Notes: a model not told the origin generated them from the letters alone. A stretch of 64,000 bases of DNA from JASHPR01 sp963842355 (GCA_963842355.1 CAWJGC010000011.1:806001-870000); one strand, 5' to 3'; positions 45,097 to 54,346 are shown, counted from the first letter of the stretch. Program-made: numbers and translations.

Positions 45097-46530
45097 CTAA
45101 TCGAGTCCTTCCACGAATTGCTTGAGCTGGCGGAGATTGCGGCACTCCACCATCCTGTCGCACTGCCTGCCGTATTCCGAGGCGATGGAGTCGCCCGTGT
45201 CCCAGGAGTACCCGGGCTCGGGATTGAGCCAGTACAGGTGGCGCGCGCGCTGGCGGATGGCCTTGAGCACCCATGATCGCGACGAGTGGTAGTTGTTACG
45301 CCCGTCGCCCAGGATGATCACGCTGGTCCTCTTCCTGACCTGCGGGCCCCACTGGTCCCAGAAGCTCTCCAGCACCATGCCGTAGTCGGAATGACCGTCG
45401 AGGCGCACCGCGCCCGTCCCGCCGTTGATGTGACGGGCGATGGCCGCCATGTCGGGTGCCGACTCGAAGACGCCGGTTACTTCTACGATGCCGTCGACGA
45501 AGACGAAGCTCCGGACCCGGGAGAACTCCGACTTGATCGCGTAGGCCAGTTGCAGCGTGAAGCTCGCGAACGCCGCGACCGACGACGAGATGTCGGCCAC
45601 CAGCATGATCTCGGGCTTGGCCGGGTGCGGCTTGCGGAAGACCAGGTCCACCGGGACCCCGCCGGTGCCGAGCGACTGCCGGATGGTCCGCCGGAAGTCG
45701 AGCGTGGACCGCCGGTGATGCCGGCGCTTGTGCGCCAGCCGCGCGGCCAGTTTCCGGCTCAGCACCTGGACGGCCTGCCTGATCGCGGCCAGTTGCTGCG
45801 GCGAGGCGTTGAGGAAGTCGACGTCTTCGGGCAGCGGCCGGCGGAGCGTTCCCGCGACGGCCTCGGCTCCCCGGTCGGCGACCAGCCTGCGGCGGATCTC
45901 GGCTTCTACCTCCGTCCGGACGCCATCTACCCGCCTGGTGTAGTCATCGCGGGCGAGCCTGCGGTCCATGTCGCCGAGGTTGACCGCGTCCGCCGACTGC
46001 AGCAGGCGCTCGAGCAGCGTGTCCAGGTCCAGCTTGCGCAGCGTCCGGTACAGGTAGTACATGCCGGCCACGGCCCGGCCGGGCTCGATGCCTGCGTACC
46101 GGCTGACCGCCTCGGCCACCACCGCGTTGACCAGGAAGCGGTCGCCGGCCGCCAGGGCCTGCAACAGCAGGTCGTTGAGCTCGGCGTCGCCGAACGCGGC
46201 GAGGGCGCCGTCACGGCCCGCGCCGTTCCCGGCGGCGGACGGTCGCCCGGCGGACGGCTCGGGGCCCAGGTCCGCGTCCCGCCGCAGGCCGGCGAAGAAG
46301 ATGTCGAACACCAGCTCAAAGGCGGCGTAGTGGTCGCTGTTCTTGACCAGCGTCGCGGCCAGCGCGCTCTTCAGGGACGCGCGGTCGACCAGCGGCATGG
46401 CCAGCAGCGCGGCCGTGGCGTCCACGTTCTCCGACACCGAGATCGGCAGCCCGATCGCGCGCAGTTCCGCCACGAACGCGGCGAGCGTCCCCAGCCCGGG
46501 CCGGCCGGGGGGGTCCGGGGGGGTCGTCAC
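45097..46530 (-). CDS. VWA-domain CoxE-like protein
   Basis: A 477-residue protein. The N-terminal ~200 residues are the helical CoxE region, and the C-terminal VWA domain has the MIDAS start DISSSVAAFASF. Its GTG start overlaps the MoxR stop region. MoxR-CoxE pairs act as a chaperone system that activates metal cofactor enzymes (for example CO dehydrogenase maturation). No client gene is adjacent, so the target is unknown. Confidence 0.85.
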   Translation of the reverse strand: MTTPPDPPGRPGLGTLAAFVAELRAIGLPISVSENVDATAALLAMPLVDRASLKSALAATLVKNSDHYAAFELVFDIFFAGLRRDADLGPEPSAGRPSAAGNGAGRDGALAAFGDAELNDLLLQALAAGDRFLVNAVVAEAVSRYAGIEPGRAVAGMYYLYRTLRKLDLDTLLERLLQSADAVNLGDMDRRLARDDYTRRVDGVRTEVEAEIRRRLVADRGAEAVAGTLRRPLPEDVDFLNASPQQLAAIRQAVQVLSRKLAARLAHKRRHHRRSTLDFRRTIRQSLGTGGVPVDLVFRKPHPAKPEIMLVADISSSVAAFASFTLQLAYAIKSEFSRVRSFVFVDGIVEVTGVFESAPDMAAIARHINGGTGAVRLDGHSDYGMVLESFWDQWGPQVRKRTSVIILGDGRNNYHSSRSWVLKAIRQRARHLYWLNPEPGYSWDTGDSIASEYGRQCDRMVECRNLRQLKQFVEGLD

Positions 46531-46531
46531 G

Positions 46532-47461
46532 TCACGGGCCCGCGGTCAGCTCGGCGGCCGCCTTCTCGATGTCCGACTGGTACTTGAGCAGGACGTGCAG
46601 CGTGTCGGCGGCGAGTTGCGGGGTTATCTCGTCGGCTCCCAGCAGGAACAGCGTGTGGGCCAGGTCGATGGTCTCCGATACCGAGGGGCGCTTCTTGAGA
46701 TCCATCGCCCGCAGCGACCGGACCAGCCCGCTGACCTGCGCGGCCAGGTGTTCGGCGATGCCCGGCACCCGGCTGCGGACGATCTCCTGCTCCCGCTCGA
46801 CCGAGGGGTAGTCGATGTACAGGTACAGGCACCGGCGCTTGAGCGCCTCGGACAGGTCGCGCGAGTTGTTGGAGGTCAGGAAGACCAGCGGTGTCCGCGT
46901 GCTGGCGATCGTGCCCAGCTCGGGAATCGAGACCTGGTAGTCGGAGAGCACCTCGAGCAGCAGCGCCTCGGTCTCCACCTCCAGCCGGTCCACCTCGTCG
47001 ATGAGCAGGACGACGGGCTCCGGGGCCCGGATGGCGGCCAGCAGCGGCCGGGCGAGCAGGAACTCCTCACTGAAGATGTCCGACTCCAGCTCCGACCACG
47101 GCGTCGGCCCGGACGAGCCCGACGGGCCCGCGGCGCCGGAACGGCTGACCTGCTCGGCCTGGATCCGGAGCAGCTGCTTCTTGTAGTTCCACTCGTACAG
47201 CGCCTTGGCCTCGTCCAGGCCTTCGTAGCACTGCAGCCGGATGAGCCGCATGTGGCTCATCGCCGCGACGCTCTTGGCCAGCTCGGTCTTCCCGGTGCCC
47301 GCCGGGCCCTCGACGAGCACCGGCTTGGCCAGCCGCTCGCCCAGGAACACCACGCTCGCGATGCGCTCGTTCGGCAGGTAACCGACGCTGCGCAGCCCCT
47401 GCAGTACCCGCTCGGGCGAGCCCAGCCCGTCCGGACTCACCCCCGGTTGCCGTTCGGTCAT
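46532..47461 (-). CDS. MoxR-family AAA+ ATPase
   Basis: A 309-residue AAA+ protein: Walker A EGPAGTGKTE, Walker B VVLLIDEVDR, sensor LTSNNSRDLSEALKRRC. ATG 47461. It is the partner of the CoxE-like protein directly downstream. The upstream region contains an AT-rich segment (47525-47560) that is likely the promoter. Confidence 0.9.
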   Translation of the reverse strand: MTERQPGVSPDGLGSPERVLQGLRSVGYLPNERIASVVFLGERLAKPVLVEGPAGTGKTELAKSVAAMSHMRLIRLQCYEGLDEAKALYEWNYKKQLLRIQAEQVSRSGAAGPSGSSGPTPWSELESDIFSEEFLLARPLLAAIRAPEPVVLLIDEVDRLEVETEALLLEVLSDYQVSIPELGTIASTRTPLVFLTSNNSRDLSEALKRRCLYLYIDYPSVEREQEIVRSRVPGIAEHLAAQVSGLVRSLRAMDLKKRPSVSETIDLAHTLFLLGADEITPQLAADTLHVLLKYQSDIEKAAAELTAGP

Positions 47462-47685
47462 TCGGTTTGCTGCCCTTCCCTGCACCTCACCCGCCTGGAC
47501 GGGCCGTCCGGCGCGCACTAGTACGAGCATTACTTACAAAAGCTAACTATATGAACACCCTGAGCGGGGAAGCTTTTCCGCGATCTTGGCGTTGCCCGCC
47601 AGGAGGCGCTGGAGCGCCGGCCAAGCCGAGTCAGCCGAGGCGACGGAGCCAGCCGAGGCGGGAAGGTCAGGCAGACGTGACAGGC
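47462..47685. other. Intergenic segment with AT-rich island
   Basis: Bases ~47523-47560 are strikingly AT-rich for this genome. A 7-bp inverted repeat (AAAAGCT 47538-47544, AGCTTTT 47571-47577) frames 26 nt. It may be the promoter of the MoxR operon or a scar of a deletion, since the next gene to the right is truncated. Confidence 0.5.
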
Positions 47686-48015
47686 ATGAGCGCGGCCGGG
47701 CAGGCCGGCGCGCTCCTTCTGCCCGCGCACGGGCCGGTCACCACCAGCACGCACGAGCGGGCCGATGCGCTGCTGGCCCACCATGGCCAGCGGCTGGACG
47801 CGTCGGCGGCCGCCGTGGCAGCCGGGGCTGACACCGGCCTGGAGGTCGCCCGCGCGCTGCGGTGGACCAGGCGGGAGCGCCGGCTCGAGGATCTCGACCC
47901 GTTCAACCAGATGCTCGCGGTGCTCGAGACGGCCGCGCACCTGGTGGTCCTGGTGGCGCAGGGCCGGGTGCGCCAGAGCCGGCTCGACGGCGTCGACCAC
48001 TACTCGCAGCCGTGA
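47686..48015 (+). pseudogene. C-terminal remnant of an MBL-fold metallo-hydrolase
   Basis: A 109-residue frame that starts close to the last conserved motif of MBL-fold hydrolases (LLPAHGPVTTSTHERADALL). It continues through their winged-helix tail (VARALRWTRRERRLEDLDPF, then MLAVLETAAHLVVLV). All zinc-binding motifs of the N-terminal domain (HxHxDH) are missing. It therefore cannot be active as a hydrolase, although a small product could be made. Confidence 0.72.
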
Positions 48016-48032
48016 ACGCCCGGGAGGCAGTG

Positions 48033-48104
48033 ATGCGTGAGGCAGTGATCGTGGAGGCCGTGCGCACCCCGGTCGGGAAGCGGGGCGGCGGGCCCCGGCG
48101 ATGA
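48033..48104 (+). pseudogene. N-terminal remnant of an acetyl-CoA acetyltransferase (thiolase)
   Basis: Starts with a good GGGAGG, then MREAVIVEAVRTPVGKRGGG, the classical thiolase N terminus. It stops after 23 codons, where sequence of the DsbA-like gene begins. About 370 residues are deleted. Confidence 0.78.
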
Positions 48105-48790
48105 GGCCCGTGATGAGCCCGGCGGTCACCTCGGTCGACTTCCACTTCGACATCATGTGCCCCTGGGCGTACCAGGCGTCGATCTGGATGCGCGACGTCA
48201 GGGACCAGCTCGGCCTGGACGTCCGCTGGCGTTTCTTCAGCCTCGAGGAGATCAACCGGGCCGAGGGCAGGAAGCACCCCTGGCAGCGCGACTGGTCCTA
48301 CGGCTGGTCGATGATGCGGATCGGCGCGCTGCTGCGCCGCATCGACCCCGAACTGCTGGACCGCTGGTACCTGGCGGCCGGAACGGCGCTGCATGTGGAC
48401 GGGAACAAGCCGCACCGGCGGGAGGTGGCCGAGGCGCTCATCGGCCAGCTCGGGCTCGATCCCGCCCTGGTCGGCCAGGCCATCGACGACCCGGGCACGC
48501 ACGACGAGGTACGGGCCGACCACGACCGGGTCACGGGACTCGGCGGCTGGGGCGTGCCGACCCTGGTGTTCGGCGACGACCAGGCCCTGTTCGGGCCGGT
48601 GCTGATCGAGCCGCCGTCGGGCGAGGCCGCGATCCGGCTGTGGCAGTTGCTGACCGGCTGGCTGGATTTCCCGAACCTGTATGAGGTGCAGCGGCCCAAG
48701 CGTCCGGGCGACCTCCAGGCCATCGCCACCACGTTCCGGCCCTACCTCGAGGCCCGCGACTGGGTGACCATCCAGAAGGAGACTCCGTGA
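48101..48790 (+). CDS. DsbA-like thioredoxin-fold oxidoreductase
   Basis: A 229-residue FrnE/DsbA-like protein. The active-site segment is FDIMCPWAYQAS, with a single Cys in place of CxxC. The cis-Pro region is GGWGVPTLVFGD. This suggests a glutathione- or mycothiol-type transferase/isomerase rather than a disulfide oxidase. ATG 48101 overlaps the thiolase remnant stop; ATG 48113 is possible. It is coupled to the mycothiol-dependent isomerase gene by a 4-bp overlap, which supports a thiol-dependent role. Confidence 0.85.
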   Translation: MRPVMSPAVTSVDFHFDIMCPWAYQASIWMRDVRDQLGLDVRWRFFSLEEINRAEGRKHPWQRDWSYGWSMMRIGALLRRIDPELLDRWYLAAGTALHVDGNKPHRREVAEALIGQLGLDPALVGQAIDDPGTHDEVRADHDRVTGLGGWGVPTLVFGDDQALFGPVLIEPPSGEAAIRLWQLLTGWLDFPNLYEVQRPKRPGDLQAIATTFRPYLEARDWVTIQKETP

Positions 48791-49575
48791 CCGAGCTGGC
48801 CAGGATCAGGACGGCCCTCGGGCAGTCCTACGCCGCCATCGAGGAACTGTGCGCCGCCATGTCCGCCGCGCAGTGGCAGGCGCAGTCCCTGTGCCCGGCC
48901 TGGACGGCGCGCGGGGTGGTCGGCCACCTGGCCAGTGTCGAGAACATGCTGGCCGGCTGGCTGCCGGGCAGCGCCGGTGAGCTGCCGCCGCTGGACCGGG
49001 TGACGGCGTTCGGGCAGCAGGCAGCGGAACTTGATGACACCGCCTTCGCGGCCCGGGTCACCGAGGTGTTCGGCCGGCGCCGCGCCGACCTGGCCGCGCT
49101 CAGCGAGGATGATCTCAGCCGGCCGTCCTGGACGCCGGTCGGGCCCGCCACCTATGGCTCCTTCATGGCCATCCGCGTCTTCGACTTCTGGGTGCACGAG
49201 CGTGACATCACCACGCCGCTCGGCCTGCCGACCGACGACGGTGACGTTCGCGCCGAAATGGCGCTCGCCGAGGTGGAGCGCTCGCTCGGATACATCGTCG
49301 GCAAGAAGGTCGGCTTGCCCGACGGCAGCAGCATCGTCTTCCGCCTCACCGGGCCGCTGCGGCGCGACCTGTACGTAGCCGTCGACGGCCGGGCCAAGGT
49401 GGTCGGTCACATCGAACGCCCGGACGTGGAGCTCAGCACCGACTCGCTCACGTTCGTGCAGCTCGCCTGCGGCCGCGTCGACCCGCAGGAGCGGATCGAC
49501 GCGGGGCTGGTCAGCTGGACCGGAAACGCCGAGCTCGGGGACCGCGCGGCCCGGAACCTCCGGTACACGATGTGA
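48787..49575 (+). CDS. Maleylpyruvate isomerase-type mycothiol-dependent enzyme (DinB-like)
   Basis: A 262-residue protein with the MDMPI N-terminal DinB-like bundle. LCPAWTARGVVGHLASVENM supplies the first metal His, and FDFWVHERDITTPLG the later HxxxD. An SCP2-like C-terminal domain follows (~165-262). It probably uses mycothiol as cofactor. GTG start overlaps the DsbA-like stop. Confidence 0.88.
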   Translation: MTELARIRTALGQSYAAIEELCAAMSAAQWQAQSLCPAWTARGVVGHLASVENMLAGWLPGSAGELPPLDRVTAFGQQAAELDDTAFAARVTEVFGRRRADLAALSEDDLSRPSWTPVGPATYGSFMAIRVFDFWVHERDITTPLGLPTDDGDVRAEMALAEVERSLGYIVGKKVGLPDGSSIVFRLTGPLRRDLYVAVDGRAKVVGHIERPDVELSTDSLTFVQLACGRVDPQERIDAGLVSWTGNAELGDRAARNLRYTM

Positions 49576-49677
49576 GCGCTGCTCGTTCCGGCCATTTCCG
49601 TGATCATGGCGAACTGATGACGATATTTGCTATCAATCAACCACGATCATGAACTGCTACCAGCCATCGGAGCCGAG

Positions 49678-50100
49678 ATGACGATCCTGAACACCGAAGA
49701 GCCCGCCCATGTCGCGGCCGCCGGGCGCCTGCAGGCTGAGCCGATCGTCTGGCTGACCACCGTGGCCCGGTCCGGCCAGCCGCAGTCGACGCCGGTCTGG
49801 TTCCTATGGGAGGGCGGCGAGTTCCTGATCTACGGCGCGGCCAACGGGCCGAAGGTCCGCAACATCGAGGCGAACCCGCACGTCTCTCTTCACCTGGAGG
49901 GCAACGGCCGAGGCGGCGCGAACGTCATCTTCGAGGGCCGCGCCCGGCTCGACCCCGCCGGGCCCCGGGCCGATGCCGTGGCCGCCTACATCGAGAAGTA
50001 CCGCGAGTTCATCGACTCGTACGGGTGGACACCGCAGAGCTTCGCCGACGACTACCCGCACGTGATCCGGATCTCCCCCACCCGCGCCCGGATCTGGTAA
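49678..50100 (+). CDS. Pyridoxamine 5'-phosphate oxidase-family flavin/F420-binding protein
   Basis: A 140-residue split-barrel protein. IVWLTTVARSGQPQSTPVWF and the KVRNIEANPHVSLHLEG segment are typical of Rv3369-type F420- or FMN-dependent enzymes. ATG 49678 with GGAG upstream. Substrate unknown. Confidence 0.88.
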   Translation: MTILNTEEPAHVAAAGRLQAEPIVWLTTVARSGQPQSTPVWFLWEGGEFLIYGAANGPKVRNIEANPHVSLHLEGNGRGGANVIFEGRARLDPAGPRADAVAAYIEKYREFIDSYGWTPQSFADDYPHVIRISPTRARIW

Positions 50101-50279
50101 CCCGGGCCCACCTCCCCACAGCCGGCGGGCTCGGTCGTGAGCTCCTTGTCTGGCTGGGCCGAGCTCCGCCTCCGATGAGGTGGCGGGCGGGGTGGCGTGA
50201 AAAAGTTGCCGATTCCATGATCGGCAGGGATTAATCGTGCGAAGGGAACGCCCCGGGCCTGTCCGGCAGTCTAAGGAAC

Positions 50280-50510
50280 ATGAACGCACGTATCGCTGCG
50301 GGTCAGGGCGCCCACCTGGCCCATCTCGTGCTGATCGAGCAGTCCGGCGCCAAGCACAGAATCCCGCAACCGTCCACCATCAAGGCGATGATCGAGGCCG
50401 AGCACGCCATGCACGGCTGCAGCCAGCTACGAGAGGTCAAGGTCATCATCCGGCACACGGCCGTGGCCCGGTGGAAGGCCGACGAGCAGGGCTGGCGCCG
50501 CGTGGCGTAG
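50280..50510 (+). CDS. Small hypothetical protein
   Basis: A 76-residue protein with AAGGA before ATG 50280 and actinomycete codon bias. HLVLIEQSGAKHRIPQPST and VKVIIRHTAVARWKADEQGW suggest a small mixed alpha/beta fold. No family is recognised. Confidence 0.5.
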   Translation: MNARIAAGQGAHLAHLVLIEQSGAKHRIPQPSTIKAMIEAEHAMHGCSQLREVKVIIRHTAVARWKADEQGWRRVA

Positions 50511-50546
50511 CCGCGCCCGCGCCGGATGGCCGGCCGGCCCGCCCGC

Positions 50547-50825
50547 CTACAGCCAGTCCCGCCGCCGGAAGATGACGTAGAGCGCGACGGCGGCGACGAT
50601 CATGACGGCCACCGAGACCGCCAGGCCGGACTGGTGGCTGAACCCGGGATAGGGCACGTTCATCCCGTAGAACCCCGTGATGAAGGTCGGCACCGCGATG
50701 ATCAGCCGGGTGCGCGCCTGGCACTTGGTCGGCGTGACGGCCGAAATCGCCTGGCCCGCCACGGTCTGCGGGTCCCGGCCGCGGAACGTGCGGTCACCCG
50801 CAGACCCGGGCTGCGCTGCTGTCAT
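50547..50825 (-). pseudogene. C-terminal remnant of a CorA magnesium channel
   Basis: The last ~65 residues match the CorA membrane hairpin, including VPTFITGFYGMNVPYPGF (GMN selectivity motif) and the ending VALYVIFRRRDWL. The ~250-residue cytoplasmic funnel is missing and replaced by unrelated sequence. A GMN-containing pair of helices alone is not expected to form a channel. Confidence 0.82.
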
Positions 50826-50980
50826 CGGTTCCTCATCTCACGTCAGCTCGCGGGAGTCATCATCACCGTCACCCGCGCTCACCGGCAAGCTGCCCCTGGG
50901 GCGGCGGATAATCAGTTGCCCGGCACCGCCGCCATCTGCTGTACTCCCTGCAGTCAGCCCAGGAGAGCGGGGAAACCGGA

Positions 50981-51091
50981 ATGCGCGCAGCGCCTATGTC
51001 CATCCAGAGAGGAATCGCTGCCTATTCAGGGGACATAACGCTCAGTGCGCACGCTCAACCTGGGGATTCTGGCGCATGTAGACGCCGGTAA
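50981..51091 (+). CDS. Possible 36-codon leader ORF overlapping the tetracycline protection gene
   Basis: Starts at ATG 50981 (MRAAPMSIQRGIAA) and ends 46 bp inside the downstream gene in another frame. The Shine-Dalgarno sequence is weak (AGGAG about 15 nt upstream). Leader peptides are known before tet(M)-type genes, but nothing here proves attenuation. Confidence 0.25.
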   Translation: MRAAPMSIQRGIAAYSGDITLSAHAQPGDSGACRRR

Positions 51092-53066
51092 GACGAGCCT
51101 GACCGAGCGGCTCCTGTTCGCCGCCGGCGTCATCGACGAGATCGGCAGCGTCGACGACGGCAGCACCCAGACCGACTCCCTGGCGCTGGAACGACAACGC
51201 GGCATCACGATCAAGGCCGCCGTCGTCTCGTTCGCCGTCGGTGACGTCACCGTCAACCTGATCGACACGCCCGGTCACCCGGATTTCATCGCCGAGGTGG
51301 AACGGGTGCTGAGCGTGCTCGACGGCGCCGTGCTGGTGATCTCTGCCGTCGAGGGCGTGCAGGCGCAGACCCGCGTGCTGATGCGGACGCTGCAGCGGCT
51401 GCGCATTCCCACGCTCATGTTCGTGAACAAGATCGACCGCGGCGGCGCGCGGGACGAGCGGGTGCTGCGGGCCATCTCGGAGAAGCTGACGCCGGCCGTC
51501 GTCGCGATGGGATCCACGCGGCGCCTGGGCACGCGGGCCGCGGGCTTCACGCCCTACGGCGCGGGCGACGCGGCCTTCGCGGCCAGCCTGGCCGACGTGC
51601 TGACCGAGCACGACGATGAGCTGCTGGCCGCGTACGTCGAGGACGAGAGCGCTGTCCCCTGCGGCAGGCTCCGGGAGGAACTCGCGGTCCAGGCCAAGCA
51701 GGCCCTGGTGCACCCGGTGTACTTCGGCTCGGCCATGACCGGTGCGGGCGTGGACGCGCTGACCGCCGGCCTCACCGAACTGCTCCCGGCGACCGAAGGC
51801 GACACCGGCGGCCCGGTCTCGGGCACCGTCTTCAAGGTCGAACGAGGGCCAGCCGGGGAGAAGATCGCCTACGCGCGCCTGTTCTCGGGAACGGTGCGAG
51901 TGCGGGACCGGCTCCGGTTCGGGCCGCAACGCGCGGCGCGGGTCACCGCGATCAGCGTCTTCGACCGCGGTTCGGCCGTCCCCCGCGGGTCGGTCGCCGC
52001 GGGCCGGATCGCCAGGCTCTGGGGCCTCGGCGACGTTCAGATCGGCGACACGATCGGCGTGCCGCCCCCGAACTCGGCCGGCCGCTACTTCGCCCCGCCG
52101 ACGCTGGAGACGGTGGTCGTGCCCGGCCGTCCGGCCGACCAGGGCGCGCTGCACGTCGCGCTCGCCCGGCTGGCCGAGCAGGACCCGCTGATCAACCTGC
52201 GGCAGGACGACGTCCGCCAGGAGCTGCTCGTCTCGCTCTACGGCGAGGTACAGAAACAGGTCGTGCAGGCCACGCTGGCCGACGACTTCGGCATCGACGT
52301 CGGGTTCCGCGAGACGACGACGATCTGCATCGAGCGACCCGTGGGGTCCGGCGCGGCCGTCGAGGTCATCGGCCAGGAACCAAACCCGTTCCTGGCCGGG
52401 ATCGGGCTGCGCATCGACCCCGCCGCGATCGGCGCCGGCGTGCAGTTCCGGCTGGAGATCGAGCTCGGGGCGCTGCCGCCGGCGTTCCTCAAGGCGGTCG
52501 AGGAAACCGTGCGGGCCACGATGCGACAGGGGATCCACGGCTGGCAGGTCACCGACGCCACGGTCACGATGACGCATTCCGGCTACTGGCCACGGCAGAG
52601 CCACGCCCACGGCACCTTCGACAAGAGCATGTCGAGCACGGCGGGAGACTTCAGGAACCTGACCCCGCTGGTGCTGATGAGCGCGCTCGCGCAGGCGGGG
52701 ACCCAGGTGCTCGAGCCCTGGCAGCGCTTCCGCGTCGACGCGCCGGCCGACACGCTCACCCCGCTGCTGGCCCTGCTGGCCCGGCTGGGCGCCGCCGCGC
52801 GCACCCAGCACCAGCACCTCCAGCGCTCGTCCTGCGTGCTCGAGGGAGAGATTCCCGCGGCCCGGGTACGCGAACTCGAGCGGCAGCTGCCGCCGCTGAC
52901 GCGCGGCGAGGGCATGCTGGAATGCGCGTTCGAGCGATACCGGCCGGTCCGCGGGGCGGTCTGGTCCCGGCCGCGGTCGGACCACAACCCGCTCAACCGG
53001 AGGGAGTACCTGCTGCACGTCCAGCGGGGGGTACCGGGCCGCGGCCCGGCCCGGGCCCGCTGGTGA
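51045..53066 (+). CDS. Ribosomal protection protein, TetM/Otr(A) family
   Basis: A 673-residue EF-G-like GTPase that removes tetracyclines from the ribosome. G1 AHVDAGKTSLTERLL, G3 DTPGHPDF and G4 NKIDRGG are intact. The C-terminal region shows the TetM/OtrA-type segment SMSSTAGDFRNLTPLVLMSA and ends with DHNPLNRREYLLHV. Length is typical (about 640-680). GTG start 51045. In actinomycetes such genes are often chromosomal, sometimes near antibiotic clusters; none is visible here. It could also act in general translation rescue. Confidence 0.9.
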   Translation: MRTLNLGILAHVDAGKTSLTERLLFAAGVIDEIGSVDDGSTQTDSLALERQRGITIKAAVVSFAVGDVTVNLIDTPGHPDFIAEVERVLSVLDGAVLVISAVEGVQAQTRVLMRTLQRLRIPTLMFVNKIDRGGARDERVLRAISEKLTPAVVAMGSTRRLGTRAAGFTPYGAGDAAFAASLADVLTEHDDELLAAYVEDESAVPCGRLREELAVQAKQALVHPVYFGSAMTGAGVDALTAGLTELLPATEGDTGGPVSGTVFKVERGPAGEKIAYARLFSGTVRVRDRLRFGPQRAARVTAISVFDRGSAVPRGSVAAGRIARLWGLGDVQIGDTIGVPPPNSAGRYFAPPTLETVVVPGRPADQGALHVALARLAEQDPLINLRQDDVRQELLVSLYGEVQKQVVQATLADDFGIDVGFRETTTICIERPVGSGAAVEVIGQEPNPFLAGIGLRIDPAAIGAGVQFRLEIELGALPPAFLKAVEETVRATMRQGIHGWQVTDATVTMTHSGYWPRQSHAHGTFDKSMSSTAGDFRNLTPLVLMSALAQAGTQVLEPWQRFRVDAPADTLTPLLALLARLGAAARTQHQHLQRSSCVLEGEIPAARVRELERQLPPLTRGEGMLECAFERYRPVRGAVWSRPRSDHNPLNRREYLLHVQRGVPGRGPARARW

Positions 53067-53121
53067 CGATCCCGCGCCCCCGCCCGCCGCGCGTAGCCTA
53101 GCCGCTCACCCGCGCCCGGGC

Positions 53122-53934
53122 TCAGCCGAAGGCATCCCGTGCGGCCTCGGCGCCGGCCCGGGTCAGGTCGTACCAGGCATACGTGCCGTCTTCGAGCAGT
53201 TCGCGGGCGGCGCGGACCACCGCGCCGAGCGCCGCGAACGCCAGCGCTCCGCCGACCGAGACCCGCGCGACGCCGACGGACGCCAGCTCGGCCACGGACG
53301 GCCCGTTGGGCCGGGCGAGCACGCTGACCGGGCGGTCCACGGAATCGACCACGCGGCGGATGTCGTTCAGCCCGGTCAGTCCGGGCGCGAAGAGCACGTC
53401 GGCGCCTGCCTCCTGGTAGGCCTGCAGGCGCCTGATCGTGTCGGCCAGGTCGGCTCGGCCGCGGATGAGGTTCTCCGCGCGCCCGGTGAGTACCAGCCGG
53501 GCGTGGCCGGAGTGGAACGCCTCGGCGGCGGCGGCGACCCGCTCGCTCGCCAGGCCGATCTCGTAGATCTCCTTCGCCTCGCCGTCGTAATCCTCGATGG
53601 ATGCTCCGGCGAGTCCGGTCTCCCGGGCCCGCTGGTAGGTCTCCGCGGCCGCCTGGGGGTCACGGGCATAGCCGTTCTCCAGGTCAGCCGACACCGGAAG
53701 GTCGGTGGCGGAGGCGATCACGGCGGCGTGGGCCAGGGCTTCGCCACGGCTCACCGAGCCGTCGAGCCGCCCCATGGTCGCCGCGAACCCGCTGCTGGTC
53801 GTGGCGAGCGCGGGGAAGCCGAGCCACGCGAACAGCCTCGCCGATCCCGCGTCCCACGGGTTCGGCATCAGCAACGGCTGATCTTGGTGGTGCAGGGCCA
53901 GGAAACCCTCGGCCAACTCCCGCTGACTCGCCAT
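53122..53934 (-). CDS. Isocitrate lyase/PEP mutase family protein
   Basis: A 270-residue TIM barrel. LLMPNPWDAGSARLFAWLGF, then SADLENGYARDPQAAAETYQ and SIEDYDGEAKEIYE are standard for the small PEP-mutase-like enzymes (2,3-dimethylmalate lyase or carboxyphosphonate mutase relatives). The Cys-containing loop of true isocitrate lyase is absent. ATG 53934 with GGAGG. Substrate unknown. Confidence 0.88.
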   Translation of the reverse strand: MASQRELAEGFLALHHQDQPLLMPNPWDAGSARLFAWLGFPALATTSSGFAATMGRLDGSVSRGEALAHAAVIASATDLPVSADLENGYARDPQAAAETYQRARETGLAGASIEDYDGEAKEIYEIGLASERVAAAAEAFHSGHARLVLTGRAENLIRGRADLADTIRRLQAYQEAGADVLFAPGLTGLNDIRRVVDSVDRPVSVLARPNGPSVAELASVGVARVSVGGALAFAALGAVVRAARELLEDGTYAWYDLTRAGAEAARDAFG

Positions 53935-53983
53935 GACCGGACCTCCGCGCTTGCTGGCGTGCTCTGCTTCGGGGACGAAGGAA

Positions 53984-54346
53984 TTATGGCAGCTGGCGGG
54001 CGGCACGGCGGCGGGCCAATAAGCTGGCTGAGTCCGCGGGCGGCTGGTCCTGGGGCGGGTACCTGCGCCGCCGGATGATCCGGCGCCCGTCCGCGGTCCA
54101 CAATCGCCGACAGCCGGTGCAGCCCAGGAGGTCTCCAAAACGGGCGGAGGTCCGCCCCGTTCTCCCCACGGTGCCGCCGCAGACGCAGTTGTCTCCGGCC
54201 GCGGCTCTCCGCGTCCGGCGCATGCCGGCCCGGGCGAATACCGGCGAGGCCCGCGCGGCGGGGCGCAACTCGTGCTGCACGTACACGAAGGCCAGGAGAC
54301 TGAGCACGGCCACCGCCGCGATGACCGACGCTGCCAGGTAACCCAA
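53984..54346 (-). CDS. Small membrane-anchored zinc-ribbon protein
   Basis: A 120-residue protein, TTG start with GGGAGG 5 nt upstream. An N-terminal membrane helix (LAASVIAAVAVLSLLAFVYV) is followed by a zinc-ribbon-like pair (NCVCGGT and LLGCTGCRRLWTADG) and a basic tail. No family is recognised. It diverges from the amidase gene. Confidence 0.6.
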   Translation of the reverse strand: MGYLAASVIAAVAVLSLLAFVYVQHELRPAARASPVFARAGMRRTRRAAAGDNCVCGGTVGRTGRTSARFGDLLGCTGCRRLWTADGRRIIRRRRYPPQDQPPADSASLLARRRAARQLP

